This document shows positions 11,765 through 23,170 of a stretch of DNA of 64,000 bases, one piece after another (position 1 is the first letter of the stretch; each line of letters begins with the position of its first letter). Source of the stretch: Earliella scabrosa (Eukaryota > Basidiomycota > Agaricomycetes > Polyporales > Polyporaceae); contig JABYQQ010000007.1 of the NCBI GenBank assembly GCA_022605405.1, forward strand, positions 930,001 through 994,000, written 5' to 3'. A model generated the notes under the pieces. It did no database searches. It was not told where the DNA came from and saw nothing but the letters and a program-made list of their open reading frames with translations. Both the position numbers and the translations under genes were made by a program.

Positions 11765-13830
11765 ATGGACGATCCTGCCGTTCTCTATGCCTTGCTTGTA
11801 ATCGCCATAGCGGTGTATGTCGTGAAATGGCGGACGCATCCGGTGCGCATGTATCACTTGTTGGGCAACCCTTGTGTCCTGCTGACATGTGTATATCGAC
11901 CCCCAGCTCAACGCCATCCCCACTGTGGGCGGTCCCTCCGCGCCGCTGCTGTCCTTCATTGGGGCGATCAACTTCCTGCGCAACGGCAAGCAACTCCTCA
12001 TTGACGGGTACCAACGAGTAAGTGTGCTCTTGTCGACTCCCCGACTCAGTTGTTGATCTACGGAATCAGTACCGTGGGTCGGCGTACAAGGTCGCCCTCT
12101 TCGACCAATGGGTCGTGATCGTGAACGGATCGAAGATGGTGGACGAGCTCCGGAAGCGGCCAGACGAGGAGCTATCTTTCATCGAGGGTGTGGAGGAGGT
12201 GAGTCGTCCCGGTCCTGTACATACGCGCGGCGTTCATCCAGAAACGGGCTGGCGCAGTTCATGCAATCCCGATTCACATTGGGGAGGGACCCGCTCGACG
12301 ATCCGTACCACGTTGACATCGTCAAGGAGAAGCTCATGCGCACCCTCGTTGCGGTCCTTCCGGATGTCATAGACGAGCTCAGCAGTGCTGTGCCGGACTA
12401 CATCCCTACACAAGGCCAAGGTTAGTGGCCACCATACAGAGCTGTCCGTGAAAGCATTGACTGAGCGGATGCAGAATGGACCACCGTGAACGTCATGACG
12501 ACCACGCAGAAGATTGTCGCGCGCGCGAGCAATCGTGTGTTCGTCGGACTCCCGGTCTGTACGTAGTCTTCCATGAGCATTGGCCTCCGGGCGCAGCCGC
12601 CTAATACGTGACTCAGGCCGCGATAAGGAATACTTGGACATTGCGATCAAGTTCACCATCGACATGATCAAAGACAGGACAATCATCACCAAGCTGCCGT
12701 TGAGCATGAAGATGTGAGTGCAAGCTACGTGGAGTGGTGGTTCCAGACCAACGTTTAACGTGGAACGTTTGCAGTCTCCTTGGTAAATTCCTAAGCAGTA
12801 CCGGTAGAAGCGTTATGGAAGCGGTCCCTCACCTCAAACCCTTGCTTGATGAGCGTAGGGAGAAGATGGCGGAGTACGGAGATGACTGGCTGGGGAAACC
12901 GGTAAGCCGCTCTACGTTTTGTCTGTGTGCCATCATTCTTACTGCGGTGTCGAGAATGATATGTTGCAATGGGTGCTGGAGCAGGCGATCCCGAGAAACG
13001 CTACTGATCGATCCATGGTAGAGAGGATCCTGTTGGTCAACTTTGCGGCCATCCACACATCATCGAACGTGGGTCTTACTGTCTTCTACCTAGCTTCCCA
13101 GATTCTGACATTTTCCACAGAGTATAACACATGCCCTGTACGATCTGGCATCACATCCAGAGTACCTCTCCGAGACGAGATCGAACCCATCGTCGCTGCT
13201 GAAGGATGGACGAAGGCGGCAATGGGCAAGATGTGGAAGGTCGACAGCCTGCTGAGGGAGTCCAGCCGCATCAACGGGATCAGCCTGAGTAAGTGTACAT
13301 CCACGTATACTTCTCTCGACCTTACCTAATCCTTTTGAACTCCACCCTTGCAGCCTCTGTCACACGCAAAGCGATGAAGGACGTCACCCTCAACGACGGA
13401 ACCTTCCTTCCCAAGGGAACGGTCGTCCTCGCCGCCACCTACCCCATCCACCTTGACGAAGACAACTACGCGAGCGCGGCCGAGTTCGACCCGTTCCGGT
13501 TCTCGCGCATGCGGGAGGCCTCGGAGGGCGAGAGCACCAAGCATCAGTTCGTCAACACGTCGATCGAGTATGTTCTGTTTGGCCACGGCAAGCACGCTTG
13601 GTATGTTCGTGCACATGATCGAAATGATAGTGCTAATGAGCCGATTTGACAGTCCTGGCAGGTTCTTCGCTGCGAACGAGCTTAAGGCGATGCTGGCATA
13701 CATTGTCGTCAACTATGACCTGAAGATCCCCAACGATGGACCTCGTCCGGAGAACATCTACTTCGGGCCGAGCGTCATTCCCGACCCGAGCGGGGAGATC
13801 ATGTTCAGGAAGCGCAAGGTTTCTGTTTGA
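11765..13830 (+). pseudogene. Cytochrome P450 C (CYP512-like), seven-base deletion in exon 9
   Basis: This is the tandem partner of P450 B with the same exon structure and most residues identical. It starts MDDPAVLYALL. Exons 1-8 join in frame and it lacks B's one-base deletion. In exon 9, after the HPEY codons, seven bases present in B are missing (junction at 13165/13166), so normal splicing shifts the frame before EIEPIVAAEGW. An acceptor two bases downstream (after CACAGAG) would restore the frame but replace the SITHALYDLA segment. The heme loop FGHGKHACPGRFFA and RKRKVSV end are intact. B and C therefore have independent lesions only a few hundred bases apart. The lesion could be real or an assembly error. 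Confidence 0.72.
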
Positions 13831-14310
13831 GAACTAATGTAACTATTACTCCACGTTCTGGACAATGTGTATCACTATATTGATGGCTACTCGTACTTAC
13901 TTACCTTGCCTCGGCAAGTACTTGCGGAACATCTCAGCCTGTCTCAGCACAAGAGACTCGAATTGCCATATAAGGAGGCTAAGGGACAGACGCCCGTCAT
14001 GATGACTTGCTCTTGAACCACATCCTTGGATCCTTGAACAGATCTTAGTACAACGGTCCGACTTCCGTCTGTCCGTGACACTTTCTACTGCTTTCTATCG
14101 TTATGAGCTGGCATCTGTGTTCCTGCAAGTCTGCAAGGTAGAAGTGCGTTTCATGCTCTGCTGGCAAGGTGAACAAGTTCGCAGAAGACTCGTCAATCAT
14201 TGGCATCAGCCTAGCATCCCGGTCGTTCAAGATGACTGCTGGTTATGCAGATTGCTGGAATTGGTGAGAAGCGCATTCACTGGGAGATTCGCAAACATTG
14301 CTCTGCTACT
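13831..14310. other. 3' flank of P450 C up to the transposon insertion
   Basis: No gene seen. The sequence matches the 3' flank of P450 B and ends at the target site GGTACGT (14311-14317). Confidence 0.6.
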
Positions 14311-14819
14311 GGTACGTCCCAGTGAAAACTCGGTCGTATTCACTCGTTTACCGTCGTTTGCCCTCGTTTGTTCCTGTATTATTTGGAGCTAAACGAGAAT
14401 AATACGAGAAGTGGTCGGATATACGAGAATCTCGTATTATGCTCGTATACCCGAGCGCCCGCCATAAACGAGAGTAAACGAGCTTGAACGAGGTGAAACG
14501 GCGCCCTCGTGAACGTCCGTTTGTTCACACTTCATACCGTTTGACCTCGGTATTCCGCCGCGGCCCTCAAAACCTGATCTTATACGAGGGGAAACGAATG
14601 AAATGGATATAATGTGTACTAAAATACAGGAACAAGCGACGGAATACATGCGACGTAGTACTTATACAACGTGCCAGTGGGGCACCAGCTGGCGCGCATG
14701 CCACACTGCTCGCGCGCACGCCAGCGGCCACACTGCTCGCGCGCGGGCAGCGCGCAACCCATATTGACAGGCGCGCTAGGGGAAAGTTAGCAGTGTACGA
14801 ATGTTCGCGCGGCAGTGAC

Positions 14820-15340
14820 TTCAGCAAACGTGGATTATCTTTCCACGGTAAGCTCTGTTGGGCGTTTGATTAAAACGCCCGTTAACAAATAATCTTAATC
14901 GCCCTTTTAATCCGACCCGCGCGCCTCACTGCCCTCCCCTCCTCCAGATTATCTTCGCTCGGCGCTGCCCCGACCTCGCGCACCCTCTCGCCCCCTCGCC
15001 GTCGGTCGGGATCATCTCAAGATCATCTCGAGCCGGCGCTCGCGCTCCTCGCGCTCCCTCCGCGTTGCTCCCTCCTCGTTCACCAACTGGGATTATCTCC
15101 GGATAATCCCCTGCCAGCGCTCCCTCTCCTGTGCTCCCCCGCCTCCCAGTCCTCGCCTCCTCCCCGACCTCGGATCATCTCAAGATCATTTTGCGTCGGC
15201 GCTCGCACTCCTCGCGCTCCTCGTGCTCTCTCCGCGTCGCTCTCTCTCCTCGCTGCCCGTCGGATTATCTCAAGATAATCCTCGTCCCGGCGCTCGCCCT
15301 CCTTGCGCTCCCATCCTCCCTCCCCTCGCTCACGGCTGGA
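14820..15340 (+). repeat. Left 521-base inverted arm with GATNATC palindrome series
   Basis: Palindromic sites occur roughly every 65-90 bases, for example GATCATCTCAAGATCATC near 15009, GATTATCTCCGGATAATC near 15090, GATCATCTCAAGATCATT near 15173, GATTATCTCAAGATAATC near 15264, and GATTATCTCC at 15338 onward. The sequence between them is CTCGCGCTCC-rich. Regularly spaced subterminal sites are typical binding sites for a transposase. Confidence 0.7.
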
Positions 15341-18300
15341 TTATCTCCAGAATATCCTCGCACGCCTTGACAAGTCCTCGGAGCTTGCTTGCGAGTGCGG
15401 TGGTGTTGCTGAGTTGGGGAACGGCAGGTAGCGAGCGCAAACACGAGATATAAGGAGGGAACTTGGAGGTGGGCGCCTATAACGCAGTTGGCGGGCGACG
15501 CATCCCAATTGTGTCAAGTTGTCTTCTACCACCATCTCTCTCCGTCTCCGCCTCGTACCCACACGCTGCCCACTACGACTGCACAATATGAGTGTGTGAC
15601 GTGACATCCGATGTCTCCTGCAACACAGGACCTTGAGCGCGACCGGGAAAGCTAGCGCAACATGTCAGCAACACAGTGACAAGGCGGGAGGGACACAGAC
15701 GCACAGGGAACTCAGGCCAGTATCCGACGTCCTATCCTCTGCGGGCTGCAAGAATCTCAGACTGCCATGAACCTTATGCGGGACGGCGTACTGAACAAGT
15801 CCGCGACTCGGAGCACTGCAGCTGCGACATGACCTCCCGACCTGCACGCCAGAATTGGAACGAGAGCGCGGTCGGGTCCGTCCCAGGAGCCCATCATCCG
15901 TCGATCCTGATCTCGCACACGCGCAAGCTGCTGCTCTTCCGGACTTGCTGTGCATGCTCACGGGCCTTCGCTTATGGACCTCCCGTGTCCCTCCCATGCA
16001 CACGCAATGCGAGAGACAGCTGGGAGCCTCGGATGGACAGGCGGGCGGAGCACCATGAGGATTAACATGCAGAGAGTGCGAGACTTGAGACTCGCTCCGC
16101 ACGCCGCCCGATATCTCCTTGCAATAGCCAAGAGACGAGGAGGGGATGCTCAGCATCCCGCATATTCGGACATGAAACCGGATCCACCACAAACAAGAAG
16201 TGCTCACCGCATTGTGTCTATGCCCTCCACCAGTTCCTCAGACCTTCTCAGGACGGGACGGGACGTTCCGTGTGTGGTCCAAGGGTATGACGTCAGACGA
16301 CTGGTCAAACACGAATCGGATGCAGCCCTAGGTTCATTGAGAGAGGGTATCGACAAGACAGGCATACACGTCAGCTGAGGTACAGCGTCCCAGCATCCCA
16401 TTATGTTGACATTCCTCGCTGACGCCTCGGACTCGCGTTCGTACCCGCACTTGCGCTCGGACAAGGCCGCTTCTGCACGTTTGCAATATGAGACGGCAGC
16501 CGTCCAGTCGCTGACCGCGATTGTGCGGAGACATCGAGCTCGTCCGCCGACCCGCAGGCTCGTGCACTCTCGCGCGGCCGCTCAGAGTCAGAGCCGTATG
16601 TGTCCTCGCCAAATGTCCCGATCCTCCGCGGCGAATTGCATCGTGCATCATGTGCACGGTTCCGTTCCAGTTGTGCGATGATCAGCACGCCGCACCAGTT
16701 CCATGCACATTGTGAAGAAGTGTCGGACATCGTTTGGAGGCAGTCTTCGTGTGCAGAGCAAGCGTTCAGGTGAGCAGGATTGCTCCACTGCAAGCAGTGT
16801 GTGCGGGAAGCTCACGTTGCATGTTGCAGACCATGATGGAGTGGTCGTTGTCATGTGCACGACGGCGGCGCGAGGGAGCCGGACTGGGCGGTGTCTGTGG
16901 TCGTTGGTGATGGATGCGTGCGTCACTGCTGACATCGTGAGTGCATGACCGCAGGACGGCGTGCGGACAAGAACTGACGACGAGCTCTTCCGACTTCGTG
17001 ACAGGGGGAGGGGACGTGGATGCAACGCGTCACTTGCGCGTGGGGACGGACGGGCAAGGGAAGACGCGTGCGTCGACACAAGAGAAACGTACTCATGGGA
17101 CGAATGCAGACACCGGTGCGGGCAGGCAAGTGTGCAGAGTGGACAGCACACGAGGCCGAGGACGGGATCCAGATGGACGGTGTGACATGTGCAGTCGTAG
17201 AGGTCGTCCACCGGCTCTACAACATGCACGTCCGTTGCGACAAGCCATGAGCGAAGGAGAGCGACCTGCAGCAACAAGCCCCGGGAGCCACCGCAGTACG
17301 TTCTCCTTCTGTGCCCGCAGGTTGCGTCAACAGGTGGGCATGTCACGTAGCTCGTACAGCAGATAGTGCGCGTCCTGCAGCTGGTACGCCCGTCGCCCAC
17401 GCGCGGATGCGTCTGTTCTCGCCCATCGCAACGAGCGCACATCGCACGACAGTTGGCTCCGTGTCTGGTAACAGCGGCACCGCTCAGACGGTGAGTCGTA
17501 CGGCATAAGTATGGTACAGCGATCCACAACTGTGTCCGGCAAGCCCTGGTGAGCGATCCGAACGTGCGCAGCTGACGTGCTAGGAAAGACTCACTGTTCA
17601 TACTGGCGGAGATACTTGGCATGGATTGAGTGACGGGGGGTCGCCAAGGGAGGGAGCACATCGGTAGTATGTCTATCTCCATCTCCGACTCGACGCTGGA
17701 AGATGGTTAGTACGGTCCACGCATGTTGCAGCGGCGGAGGGGCCTTCACGTTCGAGCACGCGCTCTGCGCTCTCGGTCCTTCAGTCGGAAGTCCTTTCGT
17801 TTCGTTGTGGAAAGGGGTTGCGCCGTGAGTTGAGATGCAAGCTCTGTGGACAATGACGATCCAGGGTCGTGCGGAGGCAAATTGGGCGTGCCGGTTGCGA
17901 GGGACGGATGCGAGGCGAGTCCCCAATGGTATGGTACAATATGTCCGACTTGAAATCCCGTGCTGACCCGCCTAGATGCTGACCCGCCTAGACGACTGGG
18001 TTATAAGTACATGGGCGAGGAGAAAGGCGGACGGCATGCTCGCCTCCGAGTTGGACCACAGCTGATCCTCGTCTTCCTGTTCGTCACGTGCGACGTGTCG
18101 TCGAAAGAGAGCTTCACGTTCACGCTGCTGAGATGTAGAAGTGATTTGAGGCTGAACCAACATGTGCAGATTGCAACTTACTCGTGCGACTGATGGTGGG
18201 CTGTCCTAGCGTAGTTACTCGTCAATGCGGCGTGACCCGTAAGTTGGTGGCGGGTTGGGGTCCGTTTGACTGCTTCGAGCTCTGCACAGATGAAGGATGG

Positions 18301-20145
18301 GTGATCATGGTCGAGAGTAACGACTGCGGGGCAAGTGCAAGTGCCATGGTGCGAGCAAAGACGGGGGTGGACAGAGATAAGTATGGTACCATACGCATAG
18401 AAGTGGGTGAGCGGGCTTACCGCAGTTTGAAATGTGAGAGATCAGGCAAGGCGACAGAGCGCGATGTGTGCGAAAGCGTGCACATTGGCTCTTGAGCTAC
18501 TATAGGCCGCCATGGAAGACAGCCGAATGGAACGAGGGAGAAGAGCGTGTACACCGCCACGCTCAGGCTTGCAGCATTTGGTCTGGATGTGCGGTGGCAG
18601 GAGACGGGCAAGAGAGAGGTGGAAGAGGTCAGAAGAGTGCGGCAGACCGTATACTTACATTGCAGAGACGAGAGCAGCGAGACGCTGAGTGGGCGTGGAG
18701 TGAGTGCGAAAGAGCTCAATCGTGTCCCTGGGATCGGCGCGCGCGAGACGGTCCTCCGTCCCGGGGGCATCCACACCAGCCATTCGGGCATGAATCATTT
18801 GATACTCTGCGTCAAAGCGTCAGACACGCGACATTCATGTAAGTCGACGAGAAGGCACTCACTTCCCCCGACCGGTATGCTCCTGAGCTTCAACGGCCAC
18901 CATACAACCTGGAGTTATCCACATCGCCCACGCTGCCGGAGTCCGCCCTCCTCTTTAGCCCTCAGCACACAAGCACAGAGTAGTCATGCAAGCACCTGGT
19001 CACGTATTCCTTGATCCACCGCTTGCGCGCGAGCATGTCCGGGTTCCCCCACTCTGCGTTCGGAAGTGTCTGAAGTGCCGTGCGTAGACGTATCGACCAC
19101 TGAAAGTTGTTGCACCCCTGACAAGCAGCGTGATCGTTGCGAGGTGGGGCGGAGGTAAGGGGTTTCGGAGTTGGGACTCGACGAACACGTTGCTCGTGTC
19201 TGCGATGTCTTTTCCGAAGTCATGGTGTCAGAAGGCTTGAAGGTTAAACTTGTTGAGCTCCATGGTATCCAAGACAAGAAGCACGAGTGATTGAAGTAAT
19301 ATTTGGAAGTGAGATGTTGACAGCCAAAGTTAGCGAAATGATGCAGCGTCAGAAAGCTGCAAGCGAACATTTATTTGTTTTGGTTTGTCCATAGTGCGTG
19401 GTTTGGGCGCCTGTTCCGATTCTGTTGCCTCTCCGCACGGTCATGTCCACTGAAACCTGTCTGTTGCCTGCGCAGTGGTGGTCCTGGACCCCACGACGAT
19501 TGGCGGCACTGTGCTCCGCACAGAGTATCAGGAAAAGTGAGGCGTGTACTGTTCCACATCCACTTCTTCAGGCCACACATTCTGAGTCGCTCGTAGTAGC
19601 TCGTAGTACCCGCAGCACAAGTACGCCCCTAAGCTCGAAACCAGGCTCTCAACTCCACAAGAAGCGGTGTAGCGGCGATATTCATAATCATATGCAAAGG
19701 TATGTACTGAGTATGTATGCCAATCACAGTACGCGTCGCATACACAGTTGACGCAGACCACGAAACCAGCATGCTCTTTTCCTTCTCAACAGGGCACGCC
19801 CAGTCACCCACAACATCCATGAACACCAGCTTGCGAGCGGCGATCCCAACCATCCCCGCAACTGCACCTTTGCGCGCTCCAGCTTGCAAGCGACCAGCGA
19901 CCACCCCGACGCATACCACGCCTCTGCCTCCATGCTCGATCGGTCCAGGGCGCGACAAGCCAACGGCGAGCCTCAACCACGGTCGATACTTTGCCAACTG
20001 CCGTGGAGATCACGAGGTGTTGGAATGGGCAACCAGCGCAGGTGAGAGGCTCCGATTGTGCTTGCATATGTCTCTGGAGTGTCCGCAGTACCGCTCATCA
20101 GGAGCAGTATGAGCAGTCCAACCGATGTTGCGGATTGCCAGGGCC
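15341..20145. other. Interior of the inner element, no supported gene
   Basis: Open frames of up to about 340 codons exist (e.g. minus strand 16648-17682), but they are Cys/Arg/Ser-rich, lack recognisable motifs and look like chance reading of GC-rich DNA. A short direct repeat, TGCTGACCCGCCTAGA, occurs twice in tandem at about 17961-17993. I see no RNase H-fold DDE transposase, Helitron or reverse transcriptase motif. Confidence 0.55.
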
Positions 20146-20513
20146 ATGGCTACGGACAAGCAAGTGGTAGAGTCGTCAAGGAGCGTGTCGACTCGGTCGC
20201 ATCTCATCAACCTCCAGGGCGCAAAGATCGAGGAGACCATCTACAGCCCCGAGCTCAAGGCCACCATCGAGAACTTGCACCAACCTCGACTCGTGGAGCA
20301 GGTGCGCCATCTCCCTCTACTTCATCTGCCACATGGTCGGCTTCCTCAACGCCGTCTCTTCCGGTACGTACCGCACCTTTTGCTTCGCCCATGCGGCAAT
20401 CTCTCCTGTGCCTTGTCATCTGACCCCCTCTACCACCAGGTTTTGATGGCTCGCTCATGGGCGGTATCAACGCCATGTCCCCAGCCTACCAGGACTATTT
20501 TGGCTACGAAGCG
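20146..20513 (+). pseudogene. Captured, decayed 5' fragment of an MFS sugar transporter gene
   Basis: The ATG at 20146 starts MATDKQVVESSRSVSTRSHL. A frameshift near 20285 precedes SLYFICHMVGFLNAVSS. A spliceable intron (20364-20439, GTACGT...CCACCAG) follows, and exon 2 reads GFDGSLMGGINAMSPAYQD. The GFDGSLMGG-NAM block is the hallmark of the first transmembrane region of fungal major facilitator sugar transporters. Homology stops after YFGYEA at about 20513. The fragment keeps its intron, so it was captured as genomic DNA, not by retrocopying. It cannot make a functional transporter. Confidence 0.75.
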
Positions 20514-21374
20514 GTCGGTGCCAGCACGCGTATCGGTGTGCATTCTCATTACCGGCCGTCGGGCCCTCCCGTCGCTGGTGCTCCTGTGCGCCGCCTCCCG
20601 TCTCTCCCTCCACGAGAAGTTGGCGCACAGTGCCTGACCCCGTCTCTCGTAGTTCACTTGAACTTCCGAAGGGAGTCGGGATAGTCGAATTGCGCGAACG
20701 AGGCTCTGGTGCAACCGGTTCGGGGAACACTTAGAGCGCTAGCAGATGTTCACTTTTGCTCACTTATTCGGGCACGTAAGTGCCACGGGCGACTAACGGG
20801 TGTTTCTGCAGACTCACTTGCGTGCAGGTTATAGCATGCTGGAACGCTAACCCTGCGTCTAAAGCTTGATACTCACTCCGTCCACCACTACGACTCATGC
20901 ACGACCTGCACGCCCTCTCTCATCCGCGTACATAATCATCTGTGTGGCATCGTGACCTTCCCACATACCGTACGGTACGTAGCTTTCTATGTAGTCATTC
21001 CCGCGATCATACGATCTCTTTCTTCAATTCTTGGCCTTGGATGCCTGTACACACTCATACACTCCAAGTAGCTACCGCTTGAATATATTCCCCCTTCCCC
21101 CGCTATCAGAGGGAGGGGTGAGGACGGCAGGTAAGTAAGTAGGAGGAGCACCACTTTCGGTCAGAAAACAAAGCTTGCGCCTAATGCCGCGTGCATCCTA
21201 CACGGTGGCGCGACCGCTCAGGCTGTGCATAGATGATCGTGAGAGGATCCGACCCAAGGCAGAGGGAGAAGCGCGGATCCAGAGAAGAGCAGCAGGAGCG
21301 CGAGGAGTGCGATCGCCGGCGTGATGAGCTTGAGATAATCTGAGGGCGACGTGAGGAGGAAGGGAGGCGGGCGA

Positions 21375-21895
21375 TCCAGCCGTGAGCGAGGGGAGGGAGG
21401 ATGGGAGCGCAAGGAGGGCGAGCGCCGGGACGAGGATTATCTTGAGATAATCCGACGGGCAGCGAGGAGAGAGAGCGACGCGGAGAGAGCACGAGGAGCG
21501 CGAGGAGTGCGAGCGCCGACGCAAAATGATCTTGAGATGATCCGAGGTCGGGGAGGAGGCGAGGACTGGGAGGCGGGGGAGCACAGGAGAGGGAGCGCTG
21601 GCAGGGGATTATCCGGAGATAATCCCAGTTGGTGAACGAGGAGGGAGCAACGCGGAGGGAGCGCGAGGAGCGCGAGCGCCGGCTCGAGATGATCTTGAGA
21701 TGATCCCGACCGACGGCGAGGGGGCGAGAGGGTGCGCGAGGTCGGGGCAGCGCCGAGCGAAGATAATCTGGAGGAGGGGAGGGCAGTGAGGCGCGCGGGT
21801 CGGATTAAAAGGGCGATTAAGATTATTTGTTAACGGGCGTTTTAATCAAACGCCCACCAGAGCTTACCGTGGAAAGATAATCCACGTTTGCTGAA
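21375..21895 (-). repeat. Right 521-base inverted arm
   Basis: Reverse complement of 14820-15340. Just inward (21230-21375) further similar GC-rich, GATAATC-containing sequence continues without a counterpart on the left, so the palindrome series was extended or lost on one side. Confidence 0.75.
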
Positions 21896-22685
21896 ACTGG
21901 TGCGCGCGGAGTATATACCGTGACGCACCTGGGCTCCCGGCAAGGAGTTCCGCCTTCCTACTAGACCCTCTGTCGCGAGACAATTTAGTCCGAGCCCCGC
22001 AGTCCAAGTAGTCCTAAGGCAAGGGACCAAACTTACCTATTATTCGTGCAACAACCCACATAAATCTTCTGAGTGATAGGGTGAGGAGGGGAACAGAAGG
22101 TGGTCGTGGAGCTCAGAGGAGTGGGGAAGAGACGTACCGCTAACGTGCATATGCACCTCTAGTATGTGCTGCACTGGCACTGGCAGGAGGCCTAGGGTAA
22201 CGGTCTTGGTCCTGGGGCTTGGGGCCCTGGGGGAGATGATGGTGGTCCGGGAAAAAGAGACGATGCCCACCCTCGATAGAGGAGGGTGACGTAAATAGGT
22301 GGAGGGCAGAGGGCATGTGGAGCGTTGTTCGGGAGAGGACGAACAGCGAGCGCAAAGGGGCTCGCGACCAGACGAGCGCCTGAGGCAGGGAGGCGGCGGC
22401 AGGCTGAGCGGATGGATGCACTGGCGGTGTGAAGCGCACGGCAGGTGGACGCGACAGGCACGCCAGCGCGAGCGGGCGGACGCACTCCAAAGGGCGCGGA
22501 CGGGCGCGGATGGCAGCCAGTCTATAGACTCCGCGCACGTCGAGCGACGTCGCGGACAGAGCGAACCACGTCAAAAGTTCGAAGCGCCCAAGCGCATCTG
22601 GGTTCTCGTGAGCGCGGTAAACGAATTCATACCCAAACTAACGACTTATAACCGATAATAACGAGAATAAGCGAACATAAACCAG
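21896..22685. other. Right flank between inner and outer element ends
   Basis: About 0.8 kb belonging to the outer element. Open frames on both strands are low-complexity and unsupported. The final 80 bases resemble the left end in word composition (AACGA, CGATAAT). Confidence 0.5.
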
Positions 22686-23170
22686 CGAGTTTTCACTGGG
22701 GGTACGTCCTCTCAAAGTTCAATGCAGCGCGCATACTGCACCAACGTCACTGCCGTCGATCCGTAACAGTGGACTCGGGCTCTAAGTCACATGCGTTCGA
22801 ATGCCCCTTCTTCCAGGTTACCCAGTGCAAGTGTATTAATGTGTTCCCGCTGGGGTCCACAATGCCTACGCTTGCATTGATTGACATAGCATCTGAATGG
22901 TTCGTGCAGGAAGATCTTGACCGAGATTTGCCCTGGTTCGTTGTGTGGACGGACTCTTACTGGACTCTCAGGCTATCTCATGATGTCTATATAGGTACCG
23001 CGTGGATCACTCCAAACATACACATCTCGAGAAGATCAAGGCATAAGGTTCGATCTTCTCCCTGCCGGAAATGCTGACATATTTAGACGTGCGTTCCCTC
23101 AGAAACTTACGCATGTGACAACATCTACCCCCTCCTCGACCATCCCGCCCTCACCGCGACCCCCCGCCCG

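Larger units (their letters stand above)
14820..21895. mobile_element. 7.1 kb inner element with 521-base inverted arms
   Basis: Arms at 14820-15340 and 21375-21895 are reverse complements of equal length (521 bases) with almost no differences; one T/G mismatch is visible near TAAGCTCT. The ends begin TTCAGCAAACGTGGATTATC. The equal length and identity imply a recent insertion or active correction. The arms contain a series of imperfect palindromes built on GATTATC/GATCATC. A target duplication could not be resolved: flanks are GTGAC on the left and ACTGG on the right. The interior has no convincing transposase. Confidence 0.78.
14318..22700. mobile_element. 8.4 kb outer inserted element with inverted ends and 7-base target duplication
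   Basis: The left end CCCAGTGAAAACTCG (14318-14332) is the exact reverse complement of the right end CGAGTTTTCACTGGG (22686-22700). GGTACGT flanks both sides (14311-14317 and 22701-22707). The paralogous uninterrupted site is at about 10085-10100, where TGGTACGTC runs straight on into the P450 D flank, proving that this DNA was inserted between P450 C and D. The ends are rich in short CGTTTA/CTCGT words. CAGTG-type ends suggest hAT or a related superfamily (8-base duplications), but 7 bases fit best here. No transposase is recognised, so it is probably non-autonomous. Confidence 0.8.

Noticed and set aside
16648..17682. 344-codon minus-strand frame inside the transposon as a transposase
   Set aside because: Cys/Arg/Thr-rich, no catalytic motif, and overlapping frames of similar size on the other strand. 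Probably chance.
18984..19370. Possible gene fragment on the minus strand (FVESQLRNPLPPPHLATITLL)
   Set aside because: It reads somewhat like protein, but I cannot assign a family, and frame and borders are unclear.
14820..21895. Telomeric or centromeric repeat
   Set aside because: The GATNATC palindromes are confined to two inverted arms of equal length, which fits element ends rather than chromosome structures.
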